The translations under genes were made by a program, and so were the position numbers. From contig JAGAAA010000043.1 of assembly GCA_017615495.1 (NCBI GenBank), positions 1 through 5,714 on the forward strand: a stretch of 5,714 nt of DNA, written 5' to 3'. This DNA is from Clostridia bacterium. GTDB lineage: Bacteria; Bacillota; Clostridia; Christensenellales; CAG-1252. The notes under the pieces were generated by a model. It was not told where the DNA came from, made no database searches, and saw only the letters and a list, made by a program, of their open reading frames with translations. Shown in pieces: positions 1-5,714 of this stretch (its first letter is position 1; each line of letters opens with the position of its first letter).

Positions 1-156
1 ATCTCACACGTGGTCATCTACCTCGGCGGCAACCTGCTTTTGCAAACCTACAGCGCAAACGGCGGCCCCGTTTCGGTCACTTCGGACGAACGGTGGAAAC
101 AAAAGTTTCTATCCGGCAGGCGCCCCGACCTCTCGGTAACGGAACAGTTTCGATAA
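1..156 (+). CDS. C-terminal end of an NlpC/P60-family peptidase (partial, 5' end outside window)
   Basis: Frame 1 is open from the first base to a TAA at 154-156 and gives the last 51 residues of a protein. The fragment begins ISHVVIYLGGNLLLQTYS, which resembles the second half of the NlpC/P60 papain-like fold: a catalytic His (window residue 3) followed by a strand of the HVGIYLG type. Exactly 12 residues after that His, where many members carry the third catalytic residue (His in E. coli Spr), there is a Gln (residue 15); polar substitutions are known at this position. The GGPV segment and a Trp further on also fit the family. The catalytic Cys would lie upstream and cannot be checked. Such enzymes usually cleave peptidoglycan stem peptides outside the cell. 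The gene runs in the same direction as the DUF4349 gene, but that gene has its own promoter in between. The family call rests on a short fragment. Confidence 0.6.
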   Translation: MSHVVIYLGGNLLLQTYSANGGPVSVTSDERWKQKFLSGRRPDLSVTEQFR

Positions 157-172
157 GATTTAATCATATCTT

Positions 173-203
173 CTGAAATCTCCTTTTCGAAGCATGCTAT
201 AAT
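173..203 (+). promoter_or_regulatory. Extended -10 promoter for the DUF4349 gene
   Basis: A perfect TATAAT lies at 198-203, preceded by TG at 195-196 with one base between, which makes an extended -10 element. The best -35 candidate is CTGAAA at 173-178 (4 of 6 to TTGACA) with a 19-bp spacer, weak and slightly long, but extended -10 promoters tolerate that. Transcription would start near 210, giving a leader of about 20 nt that still contains the ribosome binding site. A 6-bp inverted repeat (196-201 and 209-214) brackets the -10 and could be an operator; this is inference. Confidence 0.65.
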
Positions 204-218
204 TATGATATAGCCTGT

Positions 219-226
219 AAGGAGGG
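219..226 (+). promoter_or_regulatory. Ribosome binding site of the DUF4349 gene
   Basis: AAGGAGGG lies 5 nt before the ATG at 232. It is a near-perfect Shine-Dalgarno sequence and fixes this start codon. Confidence 0.85.
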
Positions 227-231
227 TTTCT

Positions 232-1179
232 ATGAAAAGGGTACTGGTAGGAGTTTTGATCCTTCTGCTCGTTTTTGCGATGATCGGCAGTTTTTGCGCC
301 TGTTCCAAATCCGACAGAGATTCCGTAATAAGCCAATCCAGCTTCACGGCGAAAAACGTTTCCGACGGCGCCACCGTCCAAAAAGTAGTATTGACCACCG
401 ACCGTATGATGGTCTACACGGTAAACCTCGCGTTGACCGTCCCCGACTTTCCTCAAGCGGCGGCATCCATCCGCACCGCGCTTGACGAGGCGGAAGGCTA
501 CGAGCAACAATCCTACACTTCCAACGACGGCGTTTATCGCTTCACTTTCCGCGTGCCCACAGTAAATCTCAACGCCTTCCTCGAAAAGGTGGGCAAAACG
601 GGGGCCGTGGAAGAGCAAACCATCTCAGGAGAAGATATCACCGAGCGCTACTTGAACGCGGCGCAAGAACGTGACGCCTTGATCGCAAAGAAGGAAGCCT
701 TTGAAGCGCTCGCATCCCAAGCAACCACCTTTGACGAACAACTGAAGATACAAGATAAGATCCTCGAAGTTGCCGCCGAGATCGACCGCTACAACGACCG
801 CCTTTCAAGTTACAAAAAGTCCAGCGATTACAGCACGGTAGAGGTCACCTTCTATGAAGAAGGCACCTACGAAGAGCCCGGCTTTTGGGAGAGGCTCGGC
901 AAGATCTTCTTCGGAAGCACTAAGAGCATCGGCACCCTCTTCGGCGTACTGTTGACGGTCATCGTCGCACTGATCCCCTACGCAATTCTCCTCGGCGCAT
1001 TGTTTGGCGTTTACGCGTTGATCCGCTTGATCATTTGCCGCGCGAAGAAGCAACCTTTCACCCTCTTCCGTCGCCGCAAAACAAAGTATCAGCCTCGCAC
1101 AAACAAAAACGAGCCCACGACGCCGACGCCGATGCAAAACAGCGAAAGCGCAGACGACGCCAAAACAGAGGAAGAATAA
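232..1179 (+). CDS. DUF4349 domain membrane protein with lipoprotein-like signal
   Basis: This 315-residue protein of unknown function belongs by pattern to the DUF4349 family. Residues 1-24 form a signal peptide: basic MKR, a hydrophobic run, and FCAC ending at Cys24, a plausible but atypical lipobox because Cys rather than Ala/Ser/Thr sits at -2. Residues 58-209 match the family: a short beta region, a GY-then-FRVP block (89-109), the SGEDITERY segment (132-140), a charged helical, probably coiled-coil stretch (about 141-196), and a closing STVEV strand. A strong hydrophobic segment (about 235-268) is followed by an Arg/Lys-rich tail (270-292) and an acidic, Thr/Pro-rich end. The positive-inside rule puts the DUF4349 part outside and the tail in the cytoplasm. 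If Cys24 is lipidated, the protein is anchored at both ends of its outer domain. It has its own promoter and terminator, so it is probably monocistronic. The family assignment is firm; its role is not known to me. Confidence 0.88.
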   Translation: MKRVLVGVLILLLVFAMIGSFCACSKSDRDSVISQSSFTAKNVSDGATVQKVVLTTDRMMVYTVNLALTVPDFPQAAASIRTALDEAEGYEQQSYTSNDGVYRFTFRVPTVNLNAFLEKVGKTGAVEEQTISGEDITERYLNAAQERDALIAKKEAFEALASQATTFDEQLKIQDKILEVAAEIDRYNDRLSSYKKSSDYSTVEVTFYEEGTYEEPGFWERLGKIFFGSTKSIGTLFGVLLTVIVALIPYAILLGALFGVYALIRLIICRAKKQPFTLFRRRKTKYQPRTNKNEPTTPTPMQNSESADDAKTEEE

Positions 1180-1194
1180 ACCATTCCGAAGCAT

Positions 1195-1237
1195 AACAAA
1201 AAGCAGCGACATAAATCGCTGCTTTTTGTTTTTTTTT
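1195..1237. terminator. Bidirectional intrinsic terminator between convergent genes
   Basis: Bases 1195-1209 pair perfectly with 1216-1230 (15 bp, including a GC-rich 7-bp core GCAGCGA/TCGCTGC) around a 6-nt loop. On the plus strand the stem runs into TTTTTGTT and seven further T, a strong intrinsic terminator 15 nt after the DUF4349 stop. On the minus strand the same core is followed by TTTTTGTT from the outer arm, so it can also end the glycosidase operon, whose stop codon (1244-1246) lies only a few bases away. Confidence 0.92.
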
Positions 1238-1243
1238 GCGAGT

Positions 1244-3019
1244 CTATTTTTCTTTGCTCCAGAGGGCAATATGGCTCTTTTTCTCCGTCCAATGTTTCCC
1301 GCAGGATGCGTAATCCGTCAAAAGCACTTCTCCCTTTTTTGTATGGAGAAGCAAGCGGATTTCCTCTCCCTCTTCCTTTTGGATGGCGAAGGAAACGAGT
1401 TCCTTTTCCAAGCGAAGGGGTTTGCCAAAGCGCTTATCCTTTCTTTCATCGCGCGCAAGCGCAAAGGGTCCGTAAGTAAAGGCGGCTTTGCCGTTTAAGC
1501 GATGCGCCTTTACGGACAAACCGAAGACCAAGGTCACCTTGTCCCCCGCCTGCCACGGGCGGCAAAGGGAAAGAATGGAACCTTCAAATTTTACTTCTTC
1601 CCCGTTTAAGTAAACTTCGGTGGATCCGCTCCAAGAGGGGATGCGGAAGGTGATGGTTTTTTCCTTTGAAGGAGCGGCGCTTACGACGTACTCCATCCGC
1701 CCGGACGAAAGGGTGCCTTGGGCGTCAAGGAGCATTTCTCCCTCTTCAAAGGGAAGTTTGATCTTGCCGCTATGATAAAACACAACTTCCGCGCCGTCCT
1801 TTGTGAGCATCGTCGAAGCGAAGGGGTACAATGCGACGCCCGCCGCGCCGATGCAGGCGCAACAGCCGTAGTAACCGCCCTCGGAAAAGCGCTTGAACCC
1901 GCCGATGCCCACGCCGCGACGCGCTGCCACGAGGGGGCTGTAACTATCGAAGGGCACGCCGGGAAGGAAGGATTTTTCTTCCTTGCAAAACTGTTTTTCG
2001 TTATGAAGATTGAGGGCGCCGTACAAGGCGTTTAATGCGGAGACTTCCATGCGATCGGCGTACTTGGCTTCCCCCGTCGCGCGCAGGAGCCTTTCTTGCA
2101 AGCGAAGCCAGGTGACGGTGACGCAGGTCTCCTGCATGATGGTCTTTTCCTTAATATCGTTGGCTTGGGTGACGGCGGCGTGATCGAAATGTTCGCCGTG
2201 GCATCCCGCGCAACCGATCAAAGTGATCTCGTTTTCCGCCACGAGGTCGGCGAACTTTTCCACGAGGAAGAGCCACTTGTTCTCCCCCGTTACTTCGTAA
2301 TAAGCGAGGATGCCCTCGAAGAAGGAGGTCGTTTCGTACGCTTTGGTCGTGGGGAATTCATGGGGGAGCGTCCCTGCTTTTACCGCCTCCACCACGCTGC
2401 CCTGCTTGCACCCGCCTTCGTGAATGATGTACTCGGCAAAGGCAAGATAGCGGGGCTCCTTGGTAAGCTTATAAAGTTCTACGACGGGTTCCAGAATGGA
2501 GGAGGAATTCATCCCGCCGTACCAAACCGAAGTATCGGTGATGGCGATGCCGTTTTTGCCGATGCGCGCTTCGATATAATCGAGGTGGCGCTTCATTGCG
2601 GCAAGGATGGTTTCCTTCAATTCCTCGTCCTTGCAGATCCCGTAAAAATATAAGCACCCGACAAGCACGTACTTGCGGCACCAAAGATCCCACCCGCAAA
2701 ACTCGTGCGAAACGGGATAGGTCGATATGCGTCCCTCTTTATCCGCCGTGGCGATCAGGGCGCGCACGGTCTTTTTAAGCAACGCATAGAGCTTTTCATT
2801 GGGAGAATAGCGGTAGGTCAAGCAAGCGCCGCGCATCATTTTGCCAAAATACTCGCCGCGCCAACCGTCGTCCACGGCGTCCTCGCGCGTGACGAAAACG
2901 TTAACGAACTTTTGCCAAAGCGTTTCGTTCAAAAGTTGGTTTTCCAAAACGAAACGGACGTAGTCGTCCGAGCGATCGGTATAAGATTGGTATCCGTCAG
3001 GCAAGTAAGTGAGCTTCAT
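1244..3019 (-). CDS. GH127 (DUF1680) family beta-L-arabinofuranosidase-like glycosidase
   Basis: This 591-residue protein matches the GH127 architecture. An (alpha/alpha) barrel covers roughly 1-400, with the early WRGEYFGK block (53-60) and WDLW..KY block (110-117). A beta-sandwich follows, with FRIPSW (458-463), YLNGE (470-474), RPWQAGD (487-493) and a YGPFALARDE block (516-525). In the known enzyme HypBA1 a zinc-bound Cys is the nucleophile. The likely equivalents here are E297 and C299 (in QETC) and the Cys pair C386/C387 as metal ligands and nucleophile, with E276 (in HGEHF) as the candidate acid/base. There is no signal peptide or membrane segment, so it should act in the cytoplasm on imported sugar fragments. 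It is second in the operon, 7 bp after the GH36 gene. After the Cys pair it reads ACIGAAG rather than the usual PPN. The family also contains aceric-acid-type hydrolases, so the substrate is not certain. At 591 residues it is somewhat shorter than HypBA1. Confidence 0.87.
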   Translation of the reverse strand: MKLTYLPDGYQSYTDRSDDYVRFVLENQLLNETLWQKFVNVFVTREDAVDDGWRGEYFGKMMRGACLTYRYSPNEKLYALLKKTVRALIATADKEGRISTYPVSHEFCGWDLWCRKYVLVGCLYFYGICKDEELKETILAAMKRHLDYIEARIGKNGIAITDTSVWYGGMNSSSILEPVVELYKLTKEPRYLAFAEYIIHEGGCKQGSVVEAVKAGTLPHEFPTTKAYETTSFFEGILAYYEVTGENKWLFLVEKFADLVAENEITLIGCAGCHGEHFDHAAVTQANDIKEKTIMQETCVTVTWLRLQERLLRATGEAKYADRMEVSALNALYGALNLHNEKQFCKEEKSFLPGVPFDSYSPLVAARRGVGIGGFKRFSEGGYYGCCACIGAAGVALYPFASTMLTKDGAEVVFYHSGKIKLPFEEGEMLLDAQGTLSSGRMEYVVSAAPSKEKTITFRIPSWSGSTEVYLNGEEVKFEGSILSLCRPWQAGDKVTLVFGLSVKAHRLNGKAAFTYGPFALARDERKDKRFGKPLRLEKELVSFAIQKEEGEEIRLLLHTKKGEVLLTDYASCGKHWTEKKSHIALWSKEK

Positions 3020-3026
3020 TTGTGAG

Positions 3027-5522
3027 TTATTCCTCGCTGTAAAGTATGATATATGCCGTCTTCTCTTTTGCGTTCAAAGAAAAGCCCGATTTCATCAAGT
3101 TGCCGCCGGTCGAAGAAGAAAGCGCCTCTCCTTCAACGGTGCGGACGGAGTAATTTGCGTTTGTCAAAAGTCCGTTAAGGCGCAAGGTCGTTTTTCCTTT
3201 GGCGCCCTCGCGGGCATAAACGACGATGACGCCCGAATGCTCGCTTCCGAACTGCATCGCCACGACGTCCTCGCGCGGGGTGCAAGCGGTAAGCGGATAA
3301 TAACTTTGCGCAAAATAGGTTTTGACCTCTTGGTACTCGCGGATGAACTTTGCGTACGTTTCCTCGGCGTTAAAGAGGACGTCCGCGTAGCACATCACGC
3401 ACCCGCCGAGGATGGAGCGGAAGTCGTACTCGCTTGATGCGTTGGGGTTGGCGATGCAGGAATAAGGAAGCCACATTCCGAGGCCGTAAGTTTGATACTG
3501 CGCCGCTTCGGAAAGATCAGTCTTTTCCGTTTTGCATTGATAATCGCTGCGCCACAGAGGCACGGAACGACGGCACATCTCAAGATCAATGCGTCTGCCA
3601 CCCGACGCGCAGTTGTCTATCCTGAGTCCGGGGATGCGCTCCGCAAGAGCATCCAGGAAGGCGTACTCGCCCGTCACGTATTTGTTTTCCGCAAAGCCTT
3701 TGCGGAGGTTGTAAATGCTGCGGTCGGCGTATTCCCAATATTCCTTGGGGTCGATGTTGAAATCCTGCCTGTAATAGGAAACGCCGTTTTCCACAAGGGA
3801 AGACGCGATGCGGTCGATCATATAGTTGAGCGCGTCCGGGTCGCCCATATTCCACAAACAATCAACGCCGTTATCGGCGTAAAGAAGCCACGATTCACAC
3901 CCTGCCGTTTCCGAGATGGTCTTATAGAGATTTGAAGTCGTCGGCACGCGCTCCGGCTCGTACCACAACAGCGTTTGGACGCCGTTTGCGTTAAGATAAT
4001 TGCTGACCGCGCCGAATCCGTCGGGGTACTTGGCGACATCCACCGTCCAATCGCCCACCGAGGAGCGCCAGTCTCCCGTTCCCTTGGTATCGTACCAGCC
4101 CGCGTCGTACCAGGCGTAATCCAACGAGTCTAAAATGCCCGCCGAAGCAAGCGCCTCGATATAAGCTTTGGTGCCTGCGGCGGTGGCGCGCGAGGTGTCG
4201 TCCTGCCCTTCCGCACCGGCAAACATCAGCATGCTGCTTTCCGTCGCACGATCGCCCAGCCCGCGCTTGATATCCGCGCGGAAGTTGTTGAAACCCTTCA
4301 AGGCGTTGCCGCCTTCGTACAAACACAAGGAGACGAGGGGGCTGCGCACCGTCTCACCCGGATCAAGGTATCCTTCGAGGTAACTTTGTCCGACGCAGAC
4401 CTTTGCGTTTTTACCACCGGAGAAGGTTGCCCTCCACTGCCCCGACCAACCGATGCCGAGGGTGGCGCCACCCTCCTTGCCGCAGAGGTTGAAGAAGGGC
4501 AAATAGAGTTTGGACGACCTGCCGTTTACGGTATCGAAAACGTACTCCGTTTTGCCAAGTTTGCGGGAGTAAAGAGCGAAGTCGTCGTTGGCTTCGTTGC
4601 TGCCGCCGCTAAAGTAAAGCGTCGAAGCGCAAACGGGGAGCGTTGCGTCCAAAGCGTGCAGATCGGAAAGGATCGCGCTCCTTTCTAAGCCGCGGTTGGT
4701 GACGTACACCGTCCATTCCACGGTGGCGGTTTGGTCGTAATACTTGGCTTCCACGCGGGCTTCCACCCCCGAAGAATGGGTATAGGTGCGGATCAAGGTG
4801 AGGTCACCCGCCGCATCTTCCGAAGAAGTCACCGTCGCTGCGTTCCAAGCGGAAAGCGTTTCGGTAAAGCGCTTGCCTTCCAAGCGGAAGTCGAAGGCGG
4901 GGGTTTCCCCTGCGAGGGATTCCGAGAGCCAACGTTTCCCCGCGGTGCGGTCGGCGTCGGTAAGTTGATACTCTTCCGCGCTTGCCACACAAAACTCGTG
5001 CTTATCCTTGGAAAGACTCTTGAACAAAAGCCCGTGCGGTAAAGTCAAGCAGGAAAGCACGATGGTGCCGACGTAAACGCCGATGGCAAAAAGAACGGTG
5101 AGCAAAAGCAAAAACTTGCGGTCGCGCTTGACGGCAAATGCGTCCTGCGCCACAACGCAAGCAAGGATGAAGGCAAGAGCGACGGAAACCGCGATCAAAC
5201 AAACCGCGGTGGGGTTAGCAAAAGATGAAGCGATCGCCTGCGCGCCGAAAAAGAGCGCCGAGAAGATGCCCGCGCCGATCACGAAAGGAAAGGCGAGGTG
5301 CCACGCTTTGCAATCGGGATGCTTTTCAAAATAGACCAAAGCAAACATCGCGCCGGAACAAAGCACGAAGGCAAGGTCGATCAAAACCACCTTCCAAAGG
5401 CGAAAAACAACGACGTTTGCGTAAGTGTAAAAAATCGCCCCCGCCGCCACGGCAACGGAGAGGATCACTTGCGCCGCGATCAAAAAATAAGCTGACGAGC
5501 AAACGTCCCGAAAGTTTTTCAT
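3027..5522 (-). CDS. Membrane-anchored GH36-type alpha-galactosidase-like enzyme with five N-terminal transmembrane helices
   Basis: This 831-residue protein starts with five predicted membrane helices (about 10-35, 42-65, 75-97, 104-127, 136-160). Basic residues at the N-terminus, at 66-75 and at 132-136 predict N-in topology, with everything after 160 outside. Residues about 205-425 resemble the GH36 N-terminal beta-supersandwich. The TIM barrel (about 430-735) shows the family motifs in order: WYDAGWY (471-477), GDW (490-492), LWYEPERV (519-526), YRQDFN (584-589) with nucleophile D587, NCASGGRR (637-644), and LWRSDY (656-661) with acid/base D660. A C-terminal beta domain follows (about 755-829). 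In classical GH36 the nucleophile motif is KWD-like; the RQD version marks a divergent branch, so alpha-galactosidase activity is likely but the exact substrate is open. The ATG at 5522 is preferred over an in-frame TTG at 5600, because the extension lacks a ribosome binding site and would cover the promoter. It is the first gene of the operon with GH127. Confidence 0.88.
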   Translation of the reverse strand: MKNFRDVCSSAYFLIAAQVILSVAVAAGAIFYTYANVVVFRLWKVVLIDLAFVLCSGAMFALVYFEKHPDCKAWHLAFPFVIGAGIFSALFFGAQAIASSFANPTAVCLIAVSVALAFILACVVAQDAFAVKRDRKFLLLLTVLFAIGVYVGTIVLSCLTLPHGLLFKSLSKDKHEFCVASAEEYQLTDADRTAGKRWLSESLAGETPAFDFRLEGKRFTETLSAWNAATVTSSEDAAGDLTLIRTYTHSSGVEARVEAKYYDQTATVEWTVYVTNRGLERSAILSDLHALDATLPVCASTLYFSGGSNEANDDFALYSRKLGKTEYVFDTVNGRSSKLYLPFFNLCGKEGGATLGIGWSGQWRATFSGGKNAKVCVGQSYLEGYLDPGETVRSPLVSLCLYEGGNALKGFNNFRADIKRGLGDRATESSMLMFAGAEGQDDTSRATAAGTKAYIEALASAGILDSLDYAWYDAGWYDTKGTGDWRSSVGDWTVDVAKYPDGFGAVSNYLNANGVQTLLWYEPERVPTTSNLYKTISETAGCESWLLYADNGVDCLWNMGDPDALNYMIDRIASSLVENGVSYYRQDFNIDPKEYWEYADRSIYNLRKGFAENKYVTGEYAFLDALAERIPGLRIDNCASGGRRIDLEMCRRSVPLWRSDYQCKTEKTDLSEAAQYQTYGLGMWLPYSCIANPNASSEYDFRSILGGCVMCYADVLFNAEETYAKFIREYQEVKTYFAQSYYPLTACTPREDVVAMQFGSEHSGVIVVYAREGAKGKTTLRLNGLLTNANYSVRTVEGEALSSSTGGNLMKSGFSLNAKEKTAYIILYSEE
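3031..3035 (-). promoter_or_regulatory. Ribosome binding site of the GH127 gene, inside the end of the GH36 gene
   Basis: On the minus strand GAGGA ends 11 nt before the ATG at 3019, a rather long spacing. It overlaps the last Glu-Glu codons of the upstream gene (stop at 3027-3029), so translation of the two genes is probably coupled. No closer Shine-Dalgarno sequence or alternative start is visible nearby. Confidence 0.5.
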
Positions 5523-5528
5523 AACTCC

Positions 5529-5557
5529 ATTATATAGTAAGTTATCGTGCTTGTAAA
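5529..5557 (-). promoter_or_regulatory. Promoter of the GH36-GH127 operon, abutting the start codon
   Basis: On the minus strand TTTACA (5552-5557, 5 of 6 to TTGACA) and a perfect TATAAT (5529-5534) are separated by exactly 17 bp. Only seven bases (GGAGTTA, the last being the A of the ATG) lie between the -10 and the start, so transcription should begin at or within a few bases of the start codon. GGAG is only 2 nt from the ATG, too close for normal Shine-Dalgarno use and possibly not transcribed. The leaderless reading is inference. Confidence 0.75.
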
Positions 5558-5560
5558 GAA

Positions 5561-5597
5561 AAAACCAAAAATGAAATGAGCGCAAAATGCGCTCATT
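5561..5597 (-). terminator. Intrinsic terminator of the upstream minus-strand gene
   Basis: Bases 5575-5583 pair with 5589-5597 (9 bp, core GAGCGC/GCGCTC) around a 5-nt loop. On the minus strand the stem is followed by a T-rich tract (TCATTTTTGGTTTTTT). It starts 6 nt after the stop codon at 5604-5606 and ends just before the -35 of the glycosidase operon, so it separates the two transcription units. There is no T-tract on the plus-strand side. Confidence 0.75.
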
Positions 5598-5603
5598 CAA
5601 CTC

Positions 5604-5714
5604 TTAAAGCAAGGTTTTGACAGCCTTTGTCAGCCGCGCCGCGGCAAGCTTGTGACACCGTTTTCCCGGGTGCCCGGCGCAAATATCGTCAAGCGTTACG
5701 GCGCACTTTACTTC
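5604..5714 (-). CDS. C-terminal end of an unrecognised protein (partial, 5' end outside window)
   Basis: The minus strand is open from the window edge to a TAA at 5604-5606 and encodes the last 36 residues of a protein. They include two cysteines and two histidines (CAGHPGKRCHK region) and end in a basic, Ala- and Leu-rich helix-like stretch. I do not recognise the family. The main support that it is a real gene end is position: a hairpin terminator on the same strand begins 6 nt after the stop. The plus strand is also open across this short stretch but has no good start codon, so the minus-strand reading is preferred with moderate confidence. Confidence 0.5.
   Translation of the reverse strand, partial: EVKCAVTLDDICAGHPGKRCHKLAAARLTKAVKTLL

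Noticed and set aside
156..181. Possible AT-rich hairpin after the NlpC/P60 stop codon
   Set aside because: AGATTT/AAATCT arms are only 6 bp with a 14-nt loop and no T-tract; it is too weak to call a terminator.
805..1269. Minus-strand open frame of 154 codons opposite the DUF4349 gene
   Set aside because: It runs through the terminator hairpin and is antisense to a family-matched gene; its Cys/Phe-rich start is translated terminator sequence.
2096..2653. Plus-strand open frame of 185 codons opposite GH127
   Set aside because: It lies entirely antisense to a well-supported gene, has no ribosome binding site or recognisable motifs, and follows from the codon bias of the opposite strand.
5523..5600. 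N-terminal extension of the GH36 protein by 26 residues from a TTG
   Set aside because: The extension starts with TTG, has no Shine-Dalgarno sequence, overlaps the terminator hairpin and the promoter, and its residues do not look like a signal or domain.
5633..5645. Perfect GC-rich inverted repeat (6-bp arms, 1-nt centre)
   Set aside because: It falls in Ala-Ala-Arg codons of the right-edge gene, has no usable loop and no T-tract, so it is most likely a by-product of coding sequence.

Overview
The window looks like a bacterial chromosome segment of balanced base composition. The strong AAGGAGG-type ribosome binding site, the near-consensus sigma-A-like promoters, the DUF4349 lipoprotein and the NlpC/P60 cell-wall hydrolase fit a Gram-positive-type bacterium. 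An uncultured, gut-type Clostridia lineage is my best guess, but it is inference from gene style only and no marker gene is present. I see no mobile element, CRISPR array, tRNA or rRNA.

Layout. The left edge (1-156, +) is the C-terminal end of an NlpC/P60-type peptidase. An AT-rich spacer with an extended -10 promoter and a strong ribosome binding site then leads to a single-gene unit (232-1179, +), a DUF4349 membrane protein with an N-terminal lipoprotein-like signal and a C-terminal membrane segment. It ends at a perfect 15-bp hairpin (1195-1230) that can serve as a shared terminator, because the next gene runs toward it from the other side.

The rest is mostly a two-gene minus-strand glycosidase operon. 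The promoter-proximal gene (3027-5522) is a GH36-type alpha-galactosidase-like enzyme fused behind five predicted transmembrane helices. Seven bases downstream lies a GH127 (DUF1680) beta-L-arabinofuranosidase-like enzyme (1244-3019) with no signal peptide. A nearly consensus promoter sits so close to the GH36 ATG that the mRNA may be leaderless. Upstream, at the right edge (5604-5714, -), is the tail of an unrecognised gene followed by its own hairpin terminator.

How the genes may work together. Charge distribution in the loops predicts that the GH36 catalytic domain faces outward while GH127 stays in the cytoplasm. This suggests removal of alpha-galactosyl (or related) residues at the surface and hydrolysis of imported beta-L-arabinofuranosyl (or related) fragments inside. 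The substrate is not shown by the sequence, and no transporter or regulator of this pathway lies in the window. The most unusual item is the five-helix membrane module fused to a GH36 domain carrying a YRQDFN nucleophile motif instead of the classical KWD-type motif.
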